In this document: piece by piece, positions 1-14,454 of the stretch
Numbering within the stretch: position 1 is the first letter of the stretch
Layout of the letters: the number at the start of each line of letters is the position of its first letter
Assembly: GCA_964035545.1 (NCBI GenBank)
Contig: OZ037768.1
Coordinates: forward strand, 9,725,241 to 9,789,240
Source: Bugula neritina
Taxonomy: Eukaryota; Bryozoa; Gymnolaemata; Cheilostomatida; Bugulidae
Length of the DNA stretch: 64,000 bases
Reading direction: 5' to 3'
The notes under the pieces: model-generated
Database searches by the model: none
Seen by the model: the letters and a program-made list of their open reading frames with translations, nothing else
What the model was told of the DNA's origin: nothing
Translations under genes and position numbers: made by a program

Positions 1-1342
1 ATTATTGCAGTGGTTTCCGGCTGAGGCCGAATTAATTAATGTAGGTGTAATCGCTGTTTAAAAATAACCAAAGAAGACAAATCCTTCGAATAACGGTGGG
101 TTATTAGATTCATATGGATATAAATTTTACGTACCATTATTAATTATTATATATCTATATTATATAATTATATGTAGCACTATGCAGTTAAAGCAGCCCA
201 GTACATAATAGTTCTTATTTATTTAGAATCACACACCTTGGGCAAATCACAAGTGGCCCAATTTGTTCCTGTAGCAATTTCACTCCTCTCAGACAAATGT
301 CATGTTACTTGCATGGCCTGAGGCAAAATTTCTGACTTTCCGGGTAATTTTCCTGAAGCCTATAGGCCTATATGCTATTCATGAATTTTCTTATTTTTAG
401 TTGTATAAAGTTTATACAAACAATGTTTAACAGTTTAGTACCTATCAATAAGTCATTTTTATTGTATGAAGCCTCAACAATAGGGCCTGATTTATGCTGG
501 TACAGTGACTATATTTGTTTCAAAATTCTAAAATTGATAGTAAGTTTACTCCAATAGTCCATTTTTTATTCTACTACACTTTGTCCTAAAATGGTTGAAA
601 TGGCAACCTAAAAAGAAAAAAATTATCTTTTTCCAATTGTACAAGAAGGTACTTTCCTGGCTTTCTCCTGGCTTCTAGCAATCTCGAGCGTGCTAAGGAT
701 ACAGATCTCTTTTCATGATCATGAGATCGAGAAACCTGTGGCCTTTTTGCATTTTGGACGTTATAGTAGGATACCACACAATTTTCTTTAGGCTTTGGCT
801 ACTGAATATAGAGCTAAAGCTAAATTTGGGCATTCGGCTCACATTATTTACAAACATGATTTAGATTATTTTTACAGAGATTTAATTTTGAAACTTGCAA
901 CACTGCTTCTTTCTATGTTTCATGACCAGGACACTTATTTGTAGAGTAGAATGCAAAAAGAAAAAACAGAGAACAGCCCAGGTAACTGTAGCATGAGAAG
1001 TTGTCTATCTTGCTTCCAACCTCAACTCTAATTAACCAATTACTAATCACATATGTAATTGAAAACTAATAGCTTTGTATTTACTAGCATGTAAAACTAG
1101 TTTTGCAATTAAAAACTAAAAATTATGAGATGTATAATCCATAGTAAGTTAGTATTGTATCAATATCACAGTAAAAGTTATACCATAACTATACATATAC
1201 TATTTTGAATGAATTGCATTAAAAATGTCACAAATAATTTAACTAGTATGACAAGAAAATCTCAGCAACCAATAGGAAACTTTGCCAAAAGTGTGTGTTT
1301 AGTGACAGTGCTGTAGGAGACAACTTCCTTTGGCTGGTCAAC
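1..1342. other. Region downstream of UBE3C, no gene recognised
   Basis: This AT-rich stretch lies 3' of the UBE3C stop codon and probably contains its 3' UTR and polyadenylation site. Minus-strand candidates for the signal (TTTATT read on the plus strand) occur around 565, but none is clearly placed. Short open frames exist, for example a 63-codon one at 586-777 on the minus strand. None has splice context or a recognisable domain. Confidence 0.5.
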
Positions 1343-4300
1343 TCAGCTTAGTTCAAACCCAGCGCCAGATTCAATGGCATATAGAAGCTTTGATCTCATT
1401 ATTTCTATATCAGAATATTCCGGTAGCTTTAAAAAGTTCATACAAGTGCTTGCAGTAGGCAGTCTATCCTCTTCACCTCCATGATGCACACAAAATGCAG
1501 GATATAAGTTCTAAAATAAAATATCTCATATGAGGGCAAAGCAATACACATATAACTCATTGCAAAGCTAACAATGCCAGCATAAAATCAAACTGTCAAA
1601 CACAATAATTAACATCATAGCTTCATAAACATGACCTAGTGATATGCGATAAAAGACACAATATAATATGTCAATCAAGCACTAACAGATTTCATAACAA
1701 AAGTTTTTACAATGTAGAGGAAAAAGAGTTTAACCTTAAAACCAAGAAGGGGAGGTCTGGAGCAGCTGGTCACAAACTTGAGCAAAGAGCTTCTCTGGGC
1801 TGGAGTGAACTTATTTACTACCTCCCAAAACAGAAGAATAGTCGGGTGGTCAGATGAATATGAACCTATAACAAGACATAGTAGTACAAGCAATGAAAAA
1901 TGCTGTCTAATTGATTTAGTGTAGTTAGAGTTAGCAAACCATTTTTTGATCCTTTGTTCTAATTGATAGAACTGACAGAATATTATTATTCATAGAGAAT
2001 TAAACTGCAGCACTGTACCATTAAGAAAACATATAAACATTGGGACAAAACATAAAATGGATGAATAAAATATCGAACTCATACAATATTTACAAGCATA
2101 AAATACCACACAATATTTGAAAACTGTGTTAAACATGTCAACCTCATAAAAATGGTGGAAGATATAACGCATATAGGCCATAAGTGTGTGTCACACCCGG
2201 AACTCCCAAACTCTGCCGTATACTCACCAGAATACTGAGTGTGAACTCTGAGGTCATTGACATCTATGGGTGACGTGGCACCTGATATCACTACATTCAG
2301 TTCATGTTGATTGAACATTCTCAGCCACTCCAGTTTGATGACATCTTCCAGACCTTGCGTGAAGGCCTGACATTGCGGGCGAATCTGACAAAATATTACA
2401 CCACCATATATAGAGAAGAGAGCCTATAGTTTGCTATATATACATTTCGTGTGTGTGCGTGTGTGCTGATGCGTGCGTGTGTGTGCATATGCGTGTGTGT
2501 GTGTGTGTGCATGTGCGTGGGATAAACTATTATAATAGTCACAGCACCATATAATAAATACAGTGTAATTATAAACATTATGAAACTTAAAATAAAAGTT
2601 ATTTCTAAAAGATACAACTTTTATGTGATTGTGTAGAATTATCTTCTACTTCAATATGAAGAGCATAAGGTTGTAGAAAATCCTTGATTTTCTAATGTTA
2701 TATATCAAACACTACATAGCAGAAGATCTTCAACAGTTATTTTACTTTTTAAATTAACTTCATATGTATATCATACAATGTAACAATTTTTATTTCTACT
2801 TTTACCTTTCACTCAATTATAAGTGGGCATAAAAAACAACACTAATTTTTAAATTATATGCAGAAAGACAACATAATACAATGTGGGATTATTACCTGCT
2901 TGTTCAGTTTATAGTCAGCCATTAGATGTACATATTCTATGCAGTTGTTTTTATTTACACTAATCTGCTTGCCGTTTGGCTTTAGTTCAACATGAGATGT
3001 GGTTCCCAGCACTTCGTTAACGACACTAAAGTCAAGTCCTAGCTCATTGACATCCCCAGTGTAGTTCTTGACAAACAGTAGACTCCTGAAACCAGTTGCC
3101 CATAAACATTTGAATATTTTCCAAGAAGAGTTTGTAGTGATTTCCACATTACAAAATAATGTAATATTATAGTTACAACCTTACCTATATAGTGTAGGAT
3201 CAAGAGAAGACAACTGATGAAAGTCACTATCCAGTTTACCAAGAATCTTGGTTAAAAAAAATCCAGCAAATGGAAGTTCGATCAGCATGTTTTCAAATAG
3301 AGCCTAAAAGATCAATCATATGCAAACATACATTATACAAAAGGAGCAAGTGATAAAACAAATATAAAGCTTACATTCATATTACACATCTATAACACTA
3401 AAAATCAAAATTATTGTAGAGCAAAGGCATTTAAACAGAATAGTTTGCATCTATAATTTAGAAACTAATATGAAGTGGGCATTGATCAAAATTAAATTCA
3501 TATTCATTGTCAATCTCATATTAGTCACTGGACGAATTTGCTACATGTGAATTGCACAAAATTTTATAATTTTTCTAAACTTGAAAAACCATACCCGGAC
3601 AGGTAGTCATGCATTGCAGAAGAGTAAAAATTAAAATTGCTACTTGATGTCATCTTGAATATTTACTGTCATAAATTTTGCTACTGACAATAATGTATAA
3701 TAGAACTTCAACGTCACCTTTCCCAGCATTCTACCCAGGAAAAAGAAATGTTTCTCAGAACCCTCGATAACAGCTGGAGCCTCAGGGTTAGGATAAAGTA
3801 GCTTGTCATTAGATGAGGTCAGCTTGAAGAACCCTCTGTTCGGGTCAAACCCTGTCTTTAAAAGCTCAGAGAGAAATTCTCTAAAAATTCCACCTCCATC
3901 AATGCCAGCTTCTTCTAGGCCAGCATTGTTCCTCATATTCACTCTGATTTTTGGCTTCACAGTAGACTCTACAGAAATTTGCTATTTTTAATGAACTAAT
4001 AACATATATGACAGGCTGAGGGTACTGCAAAGTTAAAGAATATTGCCAAATGAGACTGCTCCATCATGTAAAAAGATAAACAACTACTGTCCTATTACAT
4101 TAGTCTTGCTGTTGAGCTGGTAAATAAAGACAGAATACAACATCCAATTAACTTCTCAAATGAGTGTAACCTGTTAAGACTAAACAACCTAAGCATACCG
4201 TTGTCAGTGGATAACTTCTCAAAAGCATCCTCGTAGATATAATCTCTACGGATGTTAATGTCAATTGTCGCTTGGCTCATTTGCCCGAACCCATCAAAAC

Positions 4301-7300
4301 CGGACTGAAAATTTTCTTTATCTGCTTCAATGAGGTTGTGAAATATCTACAAAATGTAAATGAAAAACTTAAGAGACAAAGCAACTGTACATAGCCTTAA
4401 TAAATATAATATGATAGAAATTAAAGTGAGTTAAAACTTTTGCATTCGCATTAACATTTATGCTACAATAATTACAAATTTGTTTAAAGGATTACTATAA
4501 AACTTCTTTGCTGCAAGAAACATTTAGATAGGATTAAAACAACAATCAAGGTATATTAGCTCAACGATTTAGGTAGGATAGGCCTGAGTTAAATGAACTA
4601 TTCTTTTAAAGAAAAGTAGCACTTGTTTTATTGAACTCACTTGAAGCATTTAAAAATTCTACGAAATTCCAATGTTATTCTTCCAGTCCACATATATTAT
4701 TACAAGATATCAAAGCAGAAATATAACAAATTGAAATCATGTTTTATTAACACAAATACATCTTCAAAAACTCTAATTGAAAATCTGTAAACACAGAAAA
4801 TTTGAGGAACATAAAACATTGCATGACTCTCAATATACTGTTGAGTTGAATTATAACAAACATCTCCAGTGTGTTATTTACCTGAACCCTTTCTTCAAAA
4901 GGAATAACAAATGGTAACTCAGTTAGAACAATCAACCTCCTAGTATCAGTGACTGACAAATGAATACCATCATCATCGTCTACAATCAATTTTACCAACT
5001 GTAATTGCCTTTTATAAGAAACTATTCTTGGTAAAACATATGGTAAGATAAAGGCAGTTGAAAAACTTATAATGAATCCAACTAAACCAAGCATACTAAA
5101 ATACAAGATCTAATAATATTTTGATCATTGAAACATCTTCAGCGCTATGAAATTAATTTGTATGACACTATGCTGTTAACCATTTATTACTGTAACTCTC
5201 TCTTACACTCAGTCATTTGAGAAAACTGATAAAGATTTGCAAATTTTCTAGTAAAGTGTTGTTATGGAAAATATGTACATAAACACAAGAATATACTCAA
5301 GTGATACACAGAATAATAAAATTAAACTAATACCGTTCACCGATGTGCTACAAGACTAATTACAGCTGTCATAAATGAATGAATTCGAACCTTCGTCTCC
5401 AATGCCAGGTTTTAAGAGGTCTTTGTTATAGACATCACTGTGATTCTGGTATATAGTTTTCAGGTCAGATGCATAAAATGCAATTTGCTTCGACAACCAA
5501 TGATTCTTTGGACAGAAATGAGTTCTTGTATCCCTGATGTACAGATGTTTAGTGAGGCGTGACGTCACCTGTGCGAGATATGATGTGTATGCATAGGAAT
5601 GTCAATACTAACTGAATGATGCAATGCATACATCCTCTGCTAGAAAGACATACTTTCAATTGCAATCAAAAGGATTGTAATATAGTTTGAATGCAACTAT
5701 ATTATTGACTCACAAAGGTTTGAAAATTCAGAATAATTGATAATAATTTTGTTGTTGCACATGGTGCAGCATCATACAACATATAAAAGTTTTTCTGCAT
5801 TTCAAGTTAAATATTAATAAGATGAAAGAAATGCTTCTAATTTTATATTTTATAATTACTTGCCTATAATGATTCTACGAAAAACAGTAGCACACGTAAA
5901 ACACTTAATACCTTGAACAAATAAATCCATGCAGTTCGTTGTTTAGCATAACTTTCTTTTGAGATTGTCAAATTCGAGGCAGTTTTGAAGCCAATTTCTT
6001 CCAGGAATTTTCTTCTCTCGTCAAAGACTGGCTTACTATCAGGAACTGCCAAGTATATGATACCAAGACAAGCGTCTCTTAAAGTAGCCACCATAGAGAT
6101 GATCTCTTCCCTCGTAAATGGATTAGAGCTGCCACTGGGTATTGAAGCTTCTGCTAAAATACCGAATCCAAAACTGGTAGAACTATTGTTCTCAGAGTCG
6201 GCAGCACACAACTATATAGATGCTGCTAAGTGTTTAGTGAAACATAAGAATTACTTATATTATGTGTTATTTTTATGTTTTATCAGCAAGTATAGATGTA
6301 AATTATACAAGTAGAAATGCACTGGCTATAAAATGCAATAATATCACTATATATATAATTGACTTAGAAATTTGACAACACTTACAGTTTAATATTAGGT
6401 AATAACTTTTTCAACTCAATCAAATAATATCAAAATAGCAGAAGAATTAGTTAAAATCAAATATCATTAAAACTTTTGGTTATAAACATCTTTTCACTAG
6501 CATATTATGCATGCACTGACTGAGCAATGTTTACCTTGATGACTTGATGACTTAGACTTAAAGTCATCATCATGAAGGGTCAACACAGAATGATAGTAGA
6601 GAGAACTAAAAGCTGACAGTAAACACATAAGCTTATCGATAGAGCCTCTCACAGCCGAGTATAACGAATCACCAAGACCTCTGGCTAAGATCTGCATAAC
6701 GGGCACAGTGTTTCTACAAACAGTCATAGAACTTCAACACATACATGTCTCAACACAGCCTATCCGATGTATTTCCTGTCAGATTACCAAACACTTGACT
6801 ACAATTATTATACTTGCATCATAAAACCTACATAACACAATTGCATAAATATAAAGGCTGACACAACACAATCAATGAATAGGTTGCTTCTCTAAGGAAT
6901 ATTCTATTGTCAAGTTTAAAAATTTTTTTGTCACTGTGAGCAAATCTTTTTAAATCAAGAAGGTGATGCATATACACAAGTATCAATAAATAGAAACCAC
7001 GGAAAGCATGTCATTCAAAAGTTGAAGACTTACTCAAGTCAGTTTTTGTGAGCAAATAAAAATAAAGTCTGTGTTACAAGAGGAACAAAATCTACACAGT
7101 AAAAAACATCATTGAAATATGCACAATGTCAAAAAGTTTGGCTGTAGTCCTGCACGGGTAGCCACTGTCAGCATAGTATAAAAAGGCAGACTTACCCAGC
7201 AGAGTTTACTATTGATATAGAGAGACATTCATCCCATATCCGTCTGATTGAAGCATTGTCAAACGCCATCATATATAGCAACCTACAAAATATTCACCAG

Positions 7301-10300
7301 TATAAGTAAGACTTTACAACGATGGGACACAAAACATATCTATGTAAAACATAATTTCTATTTGTAACTATTGAAGACTTTTGTTGAATGAATTCTAACA
7401 ACAAAAGGACATTTCATCATCTGAAATTCCACTTCACTTGTTTGAATAGATATTTCTATACAACTGCGTGTAACTCTGACAACACTCTGTAGGAAAGTGT
7501 GGCAGCGTAGGAAAGTGTGATAGGAATCTACCTATTAGAATGGACCATCTGGCCCATCTGAGAAGTGAGTATATGACAGAGTCGGGCAACTTGGAGTAGC
7601 GTCTCGTCTGAACTTCTAGATCTCACGATTCCCAGAAATCTGTTCACATGAGCCGGAGAATTCACAATTCTTACACATTCAGCCCTCATTTGTGAGAGAG
7701 AAAGAACATCGTTTACTTGTGTGTCTTCACTCCACTCCATCTCGCAGGAGGCCTCATCAAATGTTAGGGTGTCTTTTTCAGACAGATCAGGAAATATGCT
7801 AGTGATGATGCTAATATATTCAGTTATCGTGTTGTCATCGCATACACCTACATCAATAGATAGGGAACATCATCCGATGCATAGCAGATGCAATAGAATT
7901 ACTTTAATGCACACTCCTCAAAATGAAAAATAAAATACAAACACCGACAGTTGATAATTAGAAAATTGGCGACTTGCAAAATAATTCATGAGAAAACATT
8001 AAAGAAACCTCTAAAATATGATGTACTATATCATATAACAAATATTACATCAATACAACAATTTAATTAAATTTCACTAAGTTTTTTAATTCATTTAAAA
8101 ACTAGAAAGGTTACTATTGTTTTCTTAAACCAACAGTGATTGTCTACAATGAGCCAACATCAAAAAGAAGTACAAAAAGTCGATTTTACACATTTATTTG
8201 CTAAATCTAAATGTTACATAATATATTCACTTACCAATCTCGTGCTCCAGCATAACCATAAGAGAATGGAGGAGGGTTGAGCTGTGTGTGAATGTCGAAC
8301 TTTCAAGGTCAAGGTTGATTGAATGAATGAGGTTCACCATCTCCCTGCTGCATTTCTCTTTTATACTCGGTAGAATATAATTACACACTGGTGATGTATA
8401 AGCAGCATTCATAAAGGAAGCGCTGAATTTTCTCAAAACAACCAATCTACCAACAAAAGAAAAATACGGAGTAGTTATAAACGTTACTTCTGGTCGCAGC
8501 GAAATTGTCATTAAATATAACACCGGCACTCCTGCGCGTGCGCACACATGCACATACACACACGCGCGCATGCACACACACTGATAACATGTTGTATCAA
8601 AATGCTACAATATGCAGCAACCGATGAATGCATTTAGAACACTGTAATTGATATATGCATTATATTGCAGCGATATCCCAAGTTTGCAAGAAATTGACCA
8701 TCAGAAAGTATTGAGAAAAGTAAAAACTAGATATTTGCTGTGTTTATATTACACAACACCACAAATATAAAATACTGTCAAAAGTTACTGGTGTAGATAA
8801 AGAGGAATCCGTGTCTACAGATAGACCACAGTAAGCAAACATGTGTTCCTTTACCTGAAGGTCTCATCATCTGACACATCATAGAGTAGGGGTTTGAGAA
8901 CTAGAGCTAAAAGACTAGAGGACAGAGGGGTAGGTGCTGTTGTACCCTTCTCAATACCACTGGGTATCTTGAAATCACAGAGAGCTCGCATAGTTTGGAA
9001 ATACCCTACAAGATAAAAGTTATATGTAATGATAGTGGGCGGCTAGAATTGAATATAGATTCCGTCAATGAAATAGTTTAGCATTTCCTGACTAACCATG
9101 CTGTACAAGGCTCCGATACACATCAGTTAATGTGAAGACATCCGAGTTTGATTCAGAATCAAACAATTCTTTATCTAGAAATATTTCCAGGACTCTCAAC
9201 GCCATAGAAATATTCTCAGAAGTTGGAGCCAAATGCTCTAGAACCCTGTTTAAATAAAACAAAAATGAACTATGGAACAAACTATAAATAAAAAACATTT
9301 CTAATAGTCAGTGAAAGCTTCACAAACACTGTTCAGATGTTGACACGATCAAAGCAATGCAGTAAAATAAATATAACATAAAATGCAGATTTATGCAAAC
9401 TATCATGCTACCTTGTATAAAGGACAGACACCTAATAGTATAACAACTATGACATTACTTACCCAATTACGTGTGTTAGCCACCTTTTAAATTGACAATG
9501 GTGAGCAAATGTATGCATTCTTACATAATCTTTGAATAACGACTGATGTTGAACAGCTAGTGTGCACATGGACATCTACAGTACGGAAAAATAACATATA
9601 CTTGCAATGCATAGTTTTCTAAAAACTGATAAACAACAAAGAACTCGGTTGGCCTATACATTGAACATGTCGGCCGTTTATTTGAAATTATCAATTCAAA
9701 ACAAATACAGTATAATATAATTATTATACTAAATGGAAAAAATAAAATATTTTAAACAACACACAACTGATATTACATAAAAATATAAGAAAACCCAAAT
9801 AATATGTACCAAAAATTACGCCCACAAAAGCATAGAAAGTAAAGCTTTTTCTTGAATATAATGATTTACTATAGAGACTTACGACAGCCACGTGGTCTAT
9901 TTCCTTCGTAAAAAAGAAGTTGAGTGACTTGAATAAGTAGGCGATATCTTCTTGACGTAGAAACTGAGATTTTCTGTCATGGATACGATGATGAAATACT
10001 GCACGTTCTTTAGAAAACTATAAGTATATATACAAGTTAGCAGAGTATAATAGTACTGCTAGATACAGAAATCACTACAAATCCAACTACAGCAATATGG
10101 TAATATGCTATGAAACTGCAATATATGAAATCTTATCCTGATGAATATCTAATAATAATTGGAGCTCAGGTACCAAAGGCTTAAAATCTATTTTCTTATT
10201 CACCAAATTCCAGGGTTTCACAAATTTAATTTTAGAAGATTGGAATAGCCAGTCATACCGCTCCTTTTCTGACTTGGTAACTTCTATAGCATGCTTGTAT

Positions 10301-11291
10301 TTTGACCGCACTTTTACTTTTTAATCTAAACTGCTCTCGTTGCAGTCTCTTTTGTTGGGCATCAGCAAGCAGTTCATCTTTTTTCTTCTATATCATATAA
10401 ATAACAAAAAAAAAAAATCCATTTTGAGAAAAAAATCGTAAAGAATAACCAATATTTATTTGATACGTGTATGAAGCCAATCAAGGAAACTATTACTAGA
10501 AAAAACCTAAATATTTTTATAAAATATACAAAAAAATACATATTTAGCTAAAAATGATAAACAATATTTATCACTTGCAACTCAACTCATGTCAACTTTT
10601 ACACTAAACTTCAATTCAAGTGATCAATAACCATAGAGCTATAGATTATCTATAACTATAAATGGTATAACTATTATATTTATTAGGTAAGTAGTAGGTG
10701 GTAGGCCTATAGTATTATAATTATAAAACTCTCATATTATTATTATAATTTATACTAACTTTACTAACAATAACACAGCTACTGTTAGTGTAAGTGTAGC
10801 GTTAATACTCATACTACTACTAGTACTAGCAGCTGGTAGTGGTACTATAGTTATATTATAATTATCATCATAAATAATATTTACATTAAATGATTAATAC
10901 TCATACTTTAACTTTAACTCAGGTATACTATTGAAGATAATCTCAATTATTATAAATATAAACACATTATTATCAGTATCACAATCACTACTCAGCTCTT
11001 ATTCTTATTCTTCCAGTTTAAGTCCTGACTCTAAAGTCTCAACCAATACAATCGAATCAGACTAACTATTAATATTATTATGAGTATAAGTATTACAACA
11101 GTTTCACTTTCTTTTTTGCCGGCTAGCAGTATTACAATTTCTTTATATTCTTTGAGTGTTCTAATTTTAGTACATGAATGTAAATACAAAAGACAAAATA
11201 AAATTAAAATGATATATTTATAACTTACAAGTTGTTTTTTTCCAAGCGATTGCATGAGGCCTGCTTTATAGGCTCCTTCGAAGCTATACAT
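1343..11291 (-). CDS. UBE3C: UBE3C, HECT-type E3 ubiquitin ligase, 20 exons
   Basis: UBE3C is a HECT ligase that forms a thioester with ubiquitin, extends chains on substrates and associates with the proteasome. Exons (5' to 3'): 11291-11229, 10387-10259, 10017-9883, 9575-9463, 9245-9097, 9005-8855, 8446-8235, 7847-7532, 7282-7196, 6713-6535, 6153-5912, 5568-5391, 4979-4882, 4346-4199, 3968-3718, 3303-3185, 3085-2896, 2384-2228, 1865-1735, 1510-1343. All use GT-AG and the phases close to give 1071 aa; human UBE3C is about 1083. The N-terminus [11 protein letters not shown] resembles MFSFEGDFK of human UBE3C. An IQ motif ([16 protein letters not shown]) lies near residues 48-63. The HECT domain fills roughly residues 690-1071, with [13 protein letters not shown] and PPLLGFK; the catalytic cysteine is in [16 protein letters not shown] (about residue 1039). 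The C-terminus GAGFELS matches the human end. The acceptor of exon 11 (6153) was chosen because it alone keeps frame; a stronger-looking AG at 6212 does not. The IQ motif and C-terminus argue against UBE3B or another HECT. Confidence 0.95.
2449..2519. repeat. (TG)n-rich microsatellite in a UBE3C intron
   Basis: Alternating TG/CG/CA dinucleotides run for about 70 bp with a few interruptions, inside the intron between the 2896 and 2384 exon ends. It is alternating purine-pyrimidine sequence. No coding role is suggested. Confidence 0.85.
8533..8581. repeat. Alternating purine-pyrimidine CG/CA tract in a UBE3C intron
   Basis: About 49 bp of strictly or nearly strictly alternating purine-pyrimidine sequence with CGCG and CACA blocks lies in the intron between the 8855 and 8446 exon ends. 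It is one of the few CpG-dense places in this AT-rich window. Such tracts can adopt Z-DNA under supercoiling; that is general knowledge, not shown here. Confidence 0.75.
10660..11110. repeat. Cryptic low-complexity island in UBE3C intron 1
   Basis: Sequence is dominated by short words such as TAGTA, TACTA, TATTA and their reverse complements in irregular order, with stretches like ACTACTACTAGTACTAGCAG. It is not a clean tandem repeat. It sits directly downstream of the first UBE3C coding exon. Confidence 0.6.
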
Positions 11292-12084
11292 TTTTATTTT
11301 ATATTATACTTTTATTACACTCACAATAATTACAACTTTTAAAAAATGAAATTACTAGTTTTTAACTCTTTCCATAGCAAACTCCATGATAATGACTGCA
11401 ATTATATAACATTAACTGGATACTGTAATTTCAATAATTCCAGTCATGCACTCTGGCAAATATGAAACAAGCTAGAATACAGCTAGAAACAGCACCAATT
11501 TGAGAGTGACTGAATACAGTATTAGTATTCACGTTTTGTTTTCCTCACTTCAAACATGTGACCCCAAAACAAATGCACTTAATGACTACTAACTTGGTGC
11601 TGCTTCAGACGATTTACCACTATCATACTTGTGATTTAGCCTTGGATTTTGTTTTTCTCCTAGTATCCATTGGTATTTGTCAACTCTCAGGTTACGTCTT
11701 TTCGATCTCTCGACTAATGCATGATCATATTATTATTGTTTTGTCGTGTAACGAAAGATCTCTAAAGTACACATGGGTTTCCATTTGCAAAATTATAAGT
11801 TACTTAGTATTTAGTACACGTTTACTTTATACAAGATGCAATTTTTATTTAATTATACGGTCACAGTGGCTTTAGCTTCTTATATAAATGCATGGAAATA
11901 TGAATAAAGCTTTGTAAAAACTAAAAAAGGCAGCCAGTGCCACTTTGACTTTCATTTTGAGTTTCAGTTTGACTTTCATTTTGAATTTGACTTTGCAATT
12001 GGCATTGCTGATTGCATTAGTATTAAAAATGAATTTATTCTTAAATATTGATATTCTTTCACTTTGACTTGGCTTTAGCCCACT

Positions 12085-12310
12085 GAAGTAATATTAATAT
12101 AAGTATAATATAATGATAAACATTCGCCTTGCCCTTAGGCATTAACAATCACAATGTCTGAGTTTAAGTTAAAGTTTCATTTCAATTAATATTATCATTA
12201 TCATTATTATTCATTGAATCAATTATTGGGCTCAGTTTCATAATGATAGTAATTTGCTGTATTACATTAGTAATTTGCTATTAGTATTACTATTAGTATT
12301 AGTATTGTTG
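12085..12310. repeat. AT-rich cryptic-repeat island
   Basis: Irregular runs of TATTAT, ATTAGTATT and TACTATTAG words, including ATTACTATTAGTATTAGTAT. It resembles the other islands in the window at 10.7, 41.5-44.3, 50.9 and 60.8 kb and lies upstream of UBE3C. Confidence 0.55.
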
Positions 12311-13458
12311 TAGTTTTATGCACTACTCAGTGAGGTGTTATTCACTTATTGTATGCACGAGTAATTACAGCATGTCCACTAGGAGGTTATGTGAAGAACT
12401 GAAATAGTTGATGTTTAAAGAAAGAACTGTATTGAGTTTCTAATTACATACAATCAAAGTCATATAGAAATCAGTAAAAGAGTACAAGATAGAAAACAAT
12501 TACACAAGGTTAGCTTATCTAGCTGATAGTTATCCTTTGACTGAGGCTGGGAAGGTGCTGTTTATATCCACGAGGTTGGTCCTTATAGAATGACACTCTT
12601 TACTGTGATTCTTGCTTTAGAGTGACACTCTAGCTTATACAGCCTGACTAGGAATAGGGAGGGTTTTATACGTGATCAGAGTTTATTTAAATCACCAACG
12701 TTGATCAAATACTGACCGTAAAAACTAAAATAATAATGGTACAACATAAGGCATATAATGATAATGATGCAAACGAAATGTATGTAACACAATATAGTAT
12801 GTATGTAACGGCACTAACAATGTATATAATAAATTGTAGATAGCAGCATAAAATAACAATTCAACGTAGCATGTAACTACAGCCCATATTATTGAAACTT
12901 TATAACATAAAAATGTAAGCACAATATATAATTGCAAATAGAAGTTTATTACCTCTTTTCTCTCTCTCCTAGTCTACTGTTATGTTGATGCTGTGGCTTT
13001 GCACAGTCTTTCAAATAATGCTACTCTTTGGCAGTCTTACATAAACTTAATAATGCTGTCTAAACTGACAGCATGACTCTAACAATATTGAAACTACTAA
13101 AAATGGTTTTGTCTAATCTACTAATCCATTTGATAGACATTATTGTGTTGCAAGAAGTATGATTTCACATTTTAGCTATTTTGGAGTAGGATCTTACTAT
13201 TTCAAAGAAGTGGGCTGAATTAAACAAACATCGTGTGACATCACAGTTGATGCAAGCATAACTGTTGACTATGAATAATTCTACATACGTAGCTACTGTT
13301 TTGGGATAGTAATTAAACAAGCATTAGGTTGACTACTGAGGCTAGTGGTTGGGTTAATTTTAGGTTGATGATGTTGTGAATGATTTTACTATGAATAATA
13401 ATTCCTGTAAACATCATGCATCCTATTTCGTAACATTACAGTCCTAATTAGTTAGTAT

Positions 13459-14170
13459 AGGGTTCCGGCAGCATTGCCGTAGGGAGTGGTGCAGTGCCGC
13501 ACGGAACTGCGGCATCGCTAACGGAGTTGTAGTCCCTTGGAACTTTTATGCCTCGTAATATAATACAAGTACTTAGGTAGGGGGTACTGAGGGTATACTT
13601 ACCACAGCCACTACAGCATATAGGTATCCTTATGTCATAGTCACATACGGGTACTCAGTCTTATATACTTATAGTGATATAGTAATAATAATAGTTACTG
13701 TTAGTATTACTATTAGTATTAGTGTATGTGGTAAGAATGCAGTATGGCTGCTGTATTTGATCTTATATTCAAGTCTCTAATTGTCTGTGATGGAAAACTA
13801 TTGTAATATTTATTTTGTTTCTAATTGAGTAGAGATTCCTGGAGCCTGAGACCTAGTATGAGTTGTTGATAATGTTTTTTTGATCAGGTGATCATATGAT
13901 TCAGTGAGTGCTGTTTTAGTAACTTTGCGGGTTGAATGAAACTAAATGCTGAACATATCTCTTTGTAAGAGAGAACAAGAGGCAGGGTATTCTTCAGTGA
14001 TAGCAATCTTTATTGTAGAGTAATAGAGTGGTCTTCAACAGGGGAGCTCCAGTGGTAGACTGTCTCTACCCTGGAAACTCGCCTGCTTTTATACACACAA
14101 GACAAAAGAACACGCATACAAAAGAATCAAGAGCCCGAAATGCCGATCCTCAGGATTTCGGCATTTCGGA
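13459..14170. mobile_element. Possible non-autonomous hAT-like DNA transposon (MITE), degenerate
   Basis: The left end reads AGGGTTCCGGCAGCATTGCC. The right end, read on the opposite strand, is CAGGGTTCCGAAATGCCG, so the ends look like imperfect terminal inverted repeats starting (C/T)AGGGTTCCG. The right end also folds on itself: CCGAAATGCCG (14135-14145) pairs with CGGCATTTCGG (14159-14169). The left part is unusually GC-rich for the region. No transposase is seen, and the 8-bp flanks agree only partly as target-site duplications. Assignment is tentative. Confidence 0.35.
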
Positions 14171-14454
14171 ACCCTGACTTTCTAACAGCACAATTTTAGT
14201 ATTAGTGTTATTACATAACTTCGAAATTCGTATTCAGTGCAATTACATTATGCTAAAAGCTTTAACAACAATCACAATACTTAGGCGTTAGAAAGCTACC
14301 TCAACTTAGTTATAATTACAGGATTCAAAACAATACACAACAAGTAATTACAATACTGAAGCATGCACGCAGTTACTAGAACTTTCCAAAACAATAGGGG
14401 ATGAAAATCCATTACACTGTGTGATATTCCTCGTTGAATAAAAGCTGGAGAAGC

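Noticed and set aside
586-777. 63-codon minus-strand frame rich in Arg and Ser
   Set aside because: No splice context, no homology recognised, and it lies downstream of UBE3C.
10108-10311. Open frame on the minus strand ending [11 protein letters not shown]
   Set aside because: It is a shifted frame overlapping the UBE3C IQ exon. The IQ frame splices out at 10259 and continues correctly into the exon at 10017.
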